49,827 nt of DNA from an uncultured Geobacteraceae bacterium (GTDB lineage Bacteria; Desulfobacterota; Desulfuromonadia; Geobacterales; Pseudopelobacteraceae), in assembly GCA_903901875.1 (NCBI GenBank), contig CAIUSO010000015.1:1-49827 (forward strand). The letters are read 5' to 3'. Shown here piece by piece: positions 44,886-49,827 of the stretch. Positions within the stretch are counted from its first letter, which is position 1. Each line of letters starts with the position of its first letter. The translations under genes were made by a program, and so were the position numbers. The notes beneath the pieces were generated by a model that saw nothing but the letters and a program-made list of their open reading frames with translations, was not told the DNA's origin and searched no databases.

Positions 44886-47552
44886 TCAGGTTCGATCTGG
44901 AAACCGGTAGCGCTTTAAAACAAACGGAAGGATTCCCCCCGCAGAGAAATAGGCCCCTTCATTGGCCGTATCAAGTCGGCAGCGGAGCCGTATCTCCTCC
45001 CTTTCCCCCTTATGGCGGTGAATGAGTGCCGTGACCGTTGCACCGACCAGTGTCTCCCCTTCAGACGCAACCAGTTCAATGGTTTCACTACCGTCAAGCT
45101 TAAGGGAATGACGGGTCACTCCCTCGGTAAACTGGAACGGCACAATCCCCATGCCAATCAGGTTGGAACGGTGGATCCGTTCGAAGCTTTCTGCGATGAC
45201 CGCCGACACCCCCAGCAGCATCGGACCCTTGGCGGCCCAGTCACGACTGGAGCCGGAGCCGTACTCCTTACCAGCGATGATAACCAGCGGCATTTGCTCC
45301 TGTCGGTACGCCATGGCGGCATCATACATTGACAGCACTTCTCCCCCCGGAAAATGCCGCGTAAAGCCCCCCTCTTGTGTCACCATTTCATTGCGCAGCC
45401 GGATATTGGCAAAGGTGCCGCGCATCATTACCTCATGGTTGCCACGACGGGAACCGTAGGAGTTGAAATCCACCACAGCCACCCCTTGAGTCTGAAGATA
45501 GAGTCCGGCCGGACTGGTGGCGCGTATCGAGCCGGCGGGAGAGATATGGTCAGTGGTAATTGAATCACCGAATAGTGCCAGAATAGCCATTCTTCCCGGC
45601 AGTCCTGCCCCTTCGCTCTCCCCATCCCGCCGAAAGAAGGGTGGTTGCTTTACGTAGGTGGAATCGCCCTGCCAGGGGTACGTGGTGCTTTCACCAATGG
45701 GGAGTTGCCGCCACTCTTCGGTGCCACGGTACACGTCTGCATATCCTTGTCTGAATATTTCCGGTGAGATGCGCTCCAGCAGAGCGGTAATTTCTGCAGT
45801 GGAAGGCCAGATATCCCGCAGATATACCGGCTGCCCCCCACTGCCCATTCCCAGTGGTTCACAGGTCAGGTCGATGCGTACCGTTCCTGCCAGGGCAAAG
45901 GCCACCACCAGAGGGGGGGATGCCAACCAACTGCTCTTTACCAGCGGGTGAATGCGCCCTTCAAAGTTACGATTACCGGACAGCAACGCCGATGTAACCA
46001 GATTACCCTTCTGAATCGCCGCTTCCACCGGTTCCGCCAAGGGACCGGAATTGCCGATGCAGGTGGTGCAGCCGTATCCGACCAAATTGAAGCCAAGCCG
46101 TTCCAGGGAATCGGAGAGTCCCGCCTGCTTAAGATACTCAGTTACCACCTTGGAGCCGGGTGCCAGAGAGGTTTTTACCCACGGCCTGGTTGTCAATCCG
46201 GCGGCAACCGCTTTCTGAGCAAGCAGACCGGCTGCCAGCATGACCCCCGGATTCGAGGTATTGGTACAGGAGGTGATGGCCGCTATGACCACCGCACCAT
46301 GCTGAAGTTCGCCATAATTTCCGGCCGATAGTTGTAGCGGTTCCTCACCGGTTGGCACCGTTGCCGAAGCAACCGAGCGCAGTTCCGTGAGAGGTACCCG
46401 GTCCTGGGGACGTCGGGGGCCTGCCAGACAAGGGACCACCGTGCCCAGATCAAGAGCTACGGTCTGACTGAACAGAGGTTCGACCGAATTGGCGTCACGC
46501 CACAGACCCTGGGTGCGACAGTAGCTTTCAACCAGAGCTACTGTCTGTGGATCACGTCCAGTGAAACGGAGGTAGGCGATGGTTTCGGCATCCACCGGGA
46601 AGAATCCGCACGTTGCCCCGTATTCGGGAGCCATGTTGGCAATGGTAGCCCGGTCAGCCAAGGGGAGATTGTCCAGGCCCCGTCCGTAAAACTCTACAAA
46701 TTTACCCACCACGCCCGTTTTACGAAGCAGTTCCGTAATTGTCAGCACCAGATCGGTGGCGGTGACCCCTGGCTGAAGCTCTCCGTCAAGTCGGACACCG
46801 ACTACTTCCGGTATGAGCATGGAGACCGCCTGCCCCAGCATGGCCGCTTCCGCTTCGATCCCCCCCACTCCCCACCCCAGAACTCCCAGGCCGTTGATCA
46901 TGGTTGTGTGACTATCCGTACCAAGCAGGGTGTCGGGATAGGCCGCCACCCCCGTGCCTTGGCTTTCCTCATCCCAGACGACTTTAGCCAGATATTCAAG
47001 ATTTACCTGGTGGCAGATGCCGGTGCCGGGAGGAACAACGCGAAAATTGCGCAACGCATTCTGTCCCCAACGAAGAAATGCGTAACGTTCCCGGTTCCGC
47101 TCCATTTCCCGGACCACATTCTCGGCAAAAGCACCGGGAGTGCCATAGCTGTCTACCTGTACCGAGTGATCGATCACCAGATCCACCGGTATGAGCGGAT
47201 TAATTGTGCCAGGGTCTCCTCCTTCCTGAACCACGGCGTCCCGGAGGGCGGCCAGATCGGCAACGGCCGGAACCCCTGTAAAATCCTGCATCAGTACCCG
47301 CCCCGGCATAAAAGCTATTTCACGGGTTGACGAACGGGTTTCCAGCCACTCCCCAAAGGCGGCGATGTCATCCCGGGTAACGGTTCGACCATCTTCATGG
47401 CGAAGCAGGTTTTCCAGGAGAATCTTCAATGAGTAAGGGAGGCGGGTGATAGAACCCATACCGGCCCGTTCCACCGCTTCAAGACGAAATATTTCATAGG
47501 AGCGGTTGTTGACAACAAGGGTCTCTGCTGAGTTGCATGAATCGAATGACAT
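44886..47552 (-). CDS. acnA: Aconitate hydratase A
   Basis: The product is 888 residues from ATG 47552, with AAGGAG 7 bases upstream; the ATG at 47582 adds ten unrelated residues. It has the AcnA/IRP layout: the catalytic domains first, a linker near residue 540, and a C-terminal swivel domain with GKEYGSGSSRDWAAKGP. [4Fe-4S] ligands are in AAITSCTNTSNPG and YGCTTCIGNSGPL; LGTDSHTTMINGLGVLGWG is the typical substrate-site region. It catalyses the same citrate-isocitrate step as AcnB; AcnA types are often stress-resistant or stationary-phase enzymes. It is not adjacent to other TCA or propionate genes here. Confidence 0.96.
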   Translation of the reverse strand: MSFDSCNSAETLVVNNRSYEIFRLEAVERAGMGSITRLPYSLKILLENLLRHEDGRTVTRDDIAAFGEWLETRSSTREIAFMPGRVLMQDFTGVPAVADLAALRDAVVQEGGDPGTINPLIPVDLVIDHSVQVDSYGTPGAFAENVVREMERNRERYAFLRWGQNALRNFRVVPPGTGICHQVNLEYLAKVVWDEESQGTGVAAYPDTLLGTDSHTTMINGLGVLGWGVGGIEAEAAMLGQAVSMLIPEVVGVRLDGELQPGVTATDLVLTITELLRKTGVVGKFVEFYGRGLDNLPLADRATIANMAPEYGATCGFFPVDAETIAYLRFTGRDPQTVALVESYCRTQGLWRDANSVEPLFSQTVALDLGTVVPCLAGPRRPQDRVPLTELRSVASATVPTGEEPLQLSAGNYGELQHGAVVIAAITSCTNTSNPGVMLAAGLLAQKAVAAGLTTRPWVKTSLAPGSKVVTEYLKQAGLSDSLERLGFNLVGYGCTTCIGNSGPLAEPVEAAIQKGNLVTSALLSGNRNFEGRIHPLVKSSWLASPPLVVAFALAGTVRIDLTCEPLGMGSGGQPVYLRDIWPSTAEITALLERISPEIFRQGYADVYRGTEEWRQLPIGESTTYPWQGDSTYVKQPPFFRRDGESEGAGLPGRMAILALFGDSITTDHISPAGSIRATSPAGLYLQTQGVAVVDFNSYGSRRGNHEVMMRGTFANIRLRNEMVTQEGGFTRHFPGGEVLSMYDAAMAYRQEQMPLVIIAGKEYGSGSSRDWAAKGPMLLGVSAVIAESFERIHRSNLIGMGIVPFQFTEGVTRHSLKLDGSETIELVASEGETLVGATVTALIHRHKGEREEIRLRCRLDTANEGAYFSAGGILPFVLKRYRFPDRT

Positions 47553-47668
47553 GGAAGAACTCCTTTTGTGGGGTAGGCTCAAGCTGCTTAAGCATTTAAT
47601 ACAGTCATAAATTAAAATATTCTTCTCTCTGGCGTTGAGGGAGCAACCGAACCCAGAGCCCGGTCACC

Positions 47669-48163
47669 CTACTGCGATAGCGTTGCCGTTACTCCACTAC
47701 TGGAGGTGATGTCATTGCCGTTGGCATCCCATATTCTCACATTGGTGTAACCAAAAGCACCGGATGTCGGAATCTCCTGCCCCCCAGCTACCTCGCAGGC
47801 CACACTAAAAAAGTCCCCGGCAGTAAACGAGCCGACACCCCTGATTATTGTAATCTGCAGCTGTCCGGGAGCAGTCCCGAGTGCGGGAACATATACAGCA
47901 ATCAAGGAACCGGCAGACGAAGTAACATCATTTGGCGCAAGAGCCGTTACGAGTGGACTCCCTGCGACCGGGTCAGTCTGTACAGTAACTCCGTCCGGCA
48001 GAATAAGAGTAATTTGTACACCCTTGACCGCAGGACTTATTGTTCCTGACAAAACACTTTTTGATACAAAAATGCCCGGCGTCCTGTTTTCCACGCTTCC
48101 ACAACCATGTATGATCACAAGTAAACAGGCCAGCATTGCGATGACACATGTCTTTTTCTTCAT
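47669..48163 (-). CDS. Small lipoprotein with cohesin-like beta domain
   Basis: The product is 164 residues from ATG 48163 (GAGAGGG upstream), giving a lipoprotein signal MKKKTCVIAMLACLLVIIHGC. The mature part is beta-rich, with KGVQITLILPDGVTVQTD, LQITIIRGVGSFTAGDFFSV and a terminal VRIWDANGNDITSSSGV. This pattern resembles cohesin-like domains of secreted proteins; I cannot assign a function. It is 40 bases downstream of the FecR-domain gene and likely co-transcribed with it. Confidence 0.8.
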   Translation of the reverse strand: MKKKTCVIAMLACLLVIIHGCGSVENRTPGIFVSKSVLSGTISPAVKGVQITLILPDGVTVQTDPVAGSPLVTALAPNDVTSSAGSLIAVYVPALGTAPGQLQITIIRGVGSFTAGDFFSVACEVAGGQEIPTSGAFGYTNVRIWDANGNDITSSSGVTATLSQ

Positions 48164-48203
48164 AGCACCCTCTCTTTCCAGACAAAACAATGGTAAATAT
48201 AAA

Positions 48204-49283
48204 CTAATTAAAATGTATGCCCACATTCACATTGAACTTGGTCGCTGTTGGTATCGCTGGTGGTGTTATCGTAGTAGAAACCGGCGTCGTCGATGTCGAA
48301 TGTGTGGTTGGGGGAATAATGGTCGCCTGGCTGAAAACCTGGCCAGCTCCCTGTGCCAGCGTATTCACACTGATAGCGTTCGAAGCGGTTGGTATACCAG
48401 ATGACATAGTCACTGGCAAAAGTGCTGCTGACCAACTGACAGGTGTTGCTACAGGTTTTGCGACACCTCCGGTGACATTGCCTGCAACGCCCGATTCACC
48501 GGTTGTTCCACCCGTTTCACTGACGACCGTTTTTGCAAGTGTTCCCCCCCCTGTTGTTCCGATTGTTTCACCGTATTTTTCTCCGGCACTGCCCAAGCCA
48601 CCGGAAGAAACTCCTGACAATGGCGGGGCTGTTGTCCCCTGCTCCATTTTCTGGATTTCCTGCATAAGTGCCGGGCGTGGCGGAGTAGGAATCCCCCGTC
48701 CGGTAACCGTGGTTATTGTCCCAGGGGTCAGAGTAACCAATCGGTTCGGGAACTGGCGGTTAAAACTGTACACTGACCCGGATCTGACAAAAACACCGGT
48801 TGTGCTCTGTTCATGGGAAACAACAAAGTCGGTGCCGCGCACACCGGCAATGGCGTTAGGAGTATGTACCTCAAATTTCTTTGGACCGGGACCCGATGCT
48901 TTAACGTTTTTCAGATCAACAATAGCCTGCACTTTGCCCCTGACCAGGTGCACTTCACTACCGTTTGCATTCTTACCTGAAAAGTGTTCACCAATATCCA
49001 CCCGGCTGCGCGGGGATATATGCAGCACTGTTCCGTCATTATAGACCACCTCTGCAAACCCGCCGGTCTTGGTCCTGATCATGTCACCACTGGCAAGCTT
49101 TCCATCATTTTTGGCCGGTGACGCAGGCAGTGCCCCACCAATCAGCAGATCAACCGGTCCAACCACGTTCCGTAGCGTAGCAATAGCCGCTGCATGGAGA
49201 ACCGTAACAGAGAGTACCATGACAATTACCACGGCAACACAGAGTACCGATCTAACACTACTGAATATTTTTGAAATTTTCAC
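48204..49283 (-). CDS. FecR-domain exported protein with low-complexity tail
   Basis: The product is about 359 residues from GTG 49283, which has a perfect AAGGAG 6 bases upstream; the ATG at 49313 would overlap the preceding gene. A signal peptide or anchor (VLCVAVVIVMVLSVTVLHA) is followed by a FecR domain at ~30-200, with GDMIRTKTGGFAEVVYNDGT, LVRGKVQAIVDLK, TPNAIAGVRGTDFVV and VRSGSVYSF. The C-terminal half is Gly/Thr/Ser/Pro-rich and probably disordered. FecR-type beta domains of this class occur in periplasmic or surface proteins, not only in iron-citrate signalling; no sigma factor lies nearby. It follows an outer-membrane barrel gene by 10 bases. Confidence 0.9.
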   Translation of the reverse strand: MKISKIFSSVRSVLCVAVVIVMVLSVTVLHAAAIATLRNVVGPVDLLIGGALPASPAKNDGKLASGDMIRTKTGGFAEVVYNDGTVLHISPRSRVDIGEHFSGKNANGSEVHLVRGKVQAIVDLKNVKASGPGPKKFEVHTPNAIAGVRGTDFVVSHEQSTTGVFVRSGSVYSFNRQFPNRLVTLTPGTITTVTGRGIPTPPRPALMQEIQKMEQGTTAPPLSGVSSGGLGSAGEKYGETIGTTGGGTLAKTVVSETGGTTGESGVAGNVTGGVAKPVATPVSWSAALLPVTMSSGIPTASNAISVNTLAQGAGQVFSQATIIPPTTHSTSTTPVSTTITPPAIPTATKFNVNVGIHFN

Positions 49284-49293
49284 AGGCAGCTCC

Positions 49294-49827
49294 TTAATAC
49301 CGGTATTCGACACCGGTCGTAATCACATTTCGTTGGTAGTCATACAATTCGACAGTGGACCTGGCACGGGTAAAGGAATACTGAAGGTTGAGATACAGTG
49401 CCTTGGCAACTTTCTGGTTGATCATGGCCGACCCCACAAAGATCCCGTCACTGCGTCCGGCGGCACTGTCGTAGTAATTCTGCCACGTTTCTTCCGTGGA
49501 CAGGATCAGTTTGGTTTCATTGAAGAGAGGCACCAGGGCATCTAAGCCGATACGACTACCCCTGTTACGATACTCGGAGCCATCAGTATTTTCATACAGC
49601 AGTTCACCCCGCAGGTTGAGCATCCCCTGCCCCTCTGCAAAAAGAAAAATAGAGGCCAGCTGGCCGCTATAGAGATTTCCATCCCTGCCAAGTTCACTCG
49701 CCACGGGGCTCCGGGCCATCTCGCGGCGGGTGTACCCCACTGATACCTGCCCCATATGTTCAGGTGAAAAGATGATAGTTTCGGTCGGCTTTATGGCAAA
49801 TTGCAGCGAGTAGTTAGTGTAGTCCAA
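49294..49827 (-). CDS. Outer-membrane beta-barrel protein, C-terminal part (5' partial)
   Basis: The visible 177 residues are a run of amphipathic beta strands (QVSVGYTRREMARSPV, GMLNLRGELLYENTDGS, KALYLNLQYSFTRARS) ending in TTGVEYRY. Alternating hydrophobics and a C-terminal aromatic residue are typical of outer-membrane barrels inserted by BAM. The frame runs to the window edge, so the N-terminus is missing. The stop codon is 10 bases before the FecR-domain GTG, so these genes are one operon. Confidence 0.8.
   Translation of the reverse strand: MDYTNYSLQFAIKPTETIIFSPEHMGQVSVGYTRREMARSPVASELGRDGNLYSGQLASIFLFAEGQGMLNLRGELLYENTDGSEYRNRGSRIGLDALVPLFNETKLILSTEETWQNYYDSAAGRSDGIFVGSAMINQKVAKALYLNLQYSFTRARSTVELYDYQRNVITTGVEYRY

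Overview
The window looks like chromosomal DNA of a Desulfuromonadia/Geobacterales-type bacterium (Geobacter or Trichlorobacter relatives). The evidence is a methyl-accepting chemotaxis protein (MCP) with a c-type heme motif in its sensor domain, many chemosensory genes, both aconitase types (AcnB and AcnA), FecR-like and DUF502 proteins, moderately high GC, and short palindromic intergenic repeats. I see no tRNA, rRNA, CRISPR array, transposase or phage gene.

Layout. Bases 3-890 hold the 3' part of a gene with 81-bp proline-rich repeats. A repeat-derived hairpin follows, then a DUF502 membrane protein gene (-), a repeat-rich gap and acnB (-). From 18713 down to 4835 lies a tightly overlapping five-gene minus-strand operon: a giant AsmA/YdbH-like protein, a lipoprotein with a DUF1318-like tail, a 2759-residue exported beta-propeller/TPR/CHAT protein, an SH3b protein and an M48 metalloprotease. 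A subtilase lipoprotein with Ig-like repeats is transcribed divergently. A 617-bp repeat-bearing gap leads to a hybrid sensor kinase (+).

From 42698 down to 25861 runs a minus-strand chemosensory cluster. In transcription order it encodes REC-PP2C phosphatase, STAS protein, CheA-REC, MCP, phosphate-binding-like periplasmic protein, four more MCPs (one heme-binding), CheW and CheB. There is no CheR and no stand-alone CheY, so its output may pass through the phosphatase/STAS switch and perhaps a neighbouring REC-PilZ protein. The window ends with mtfA (+), acnA (-), a small lipoprotein gene (-), a FecR-domain gene (-) and the end of an outer-membrane barrel gene (-).

The best candidate for an undescribed system is the five-gene operon. 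It couples a bridge-like lipid-transfer protein to an apparently extracytoplasmic caspase-like (CHAT) giant, which also seems to carry a second, degenerate CHAT-like region. All functional statements are inferred from reading protein motifs; no database search was run.
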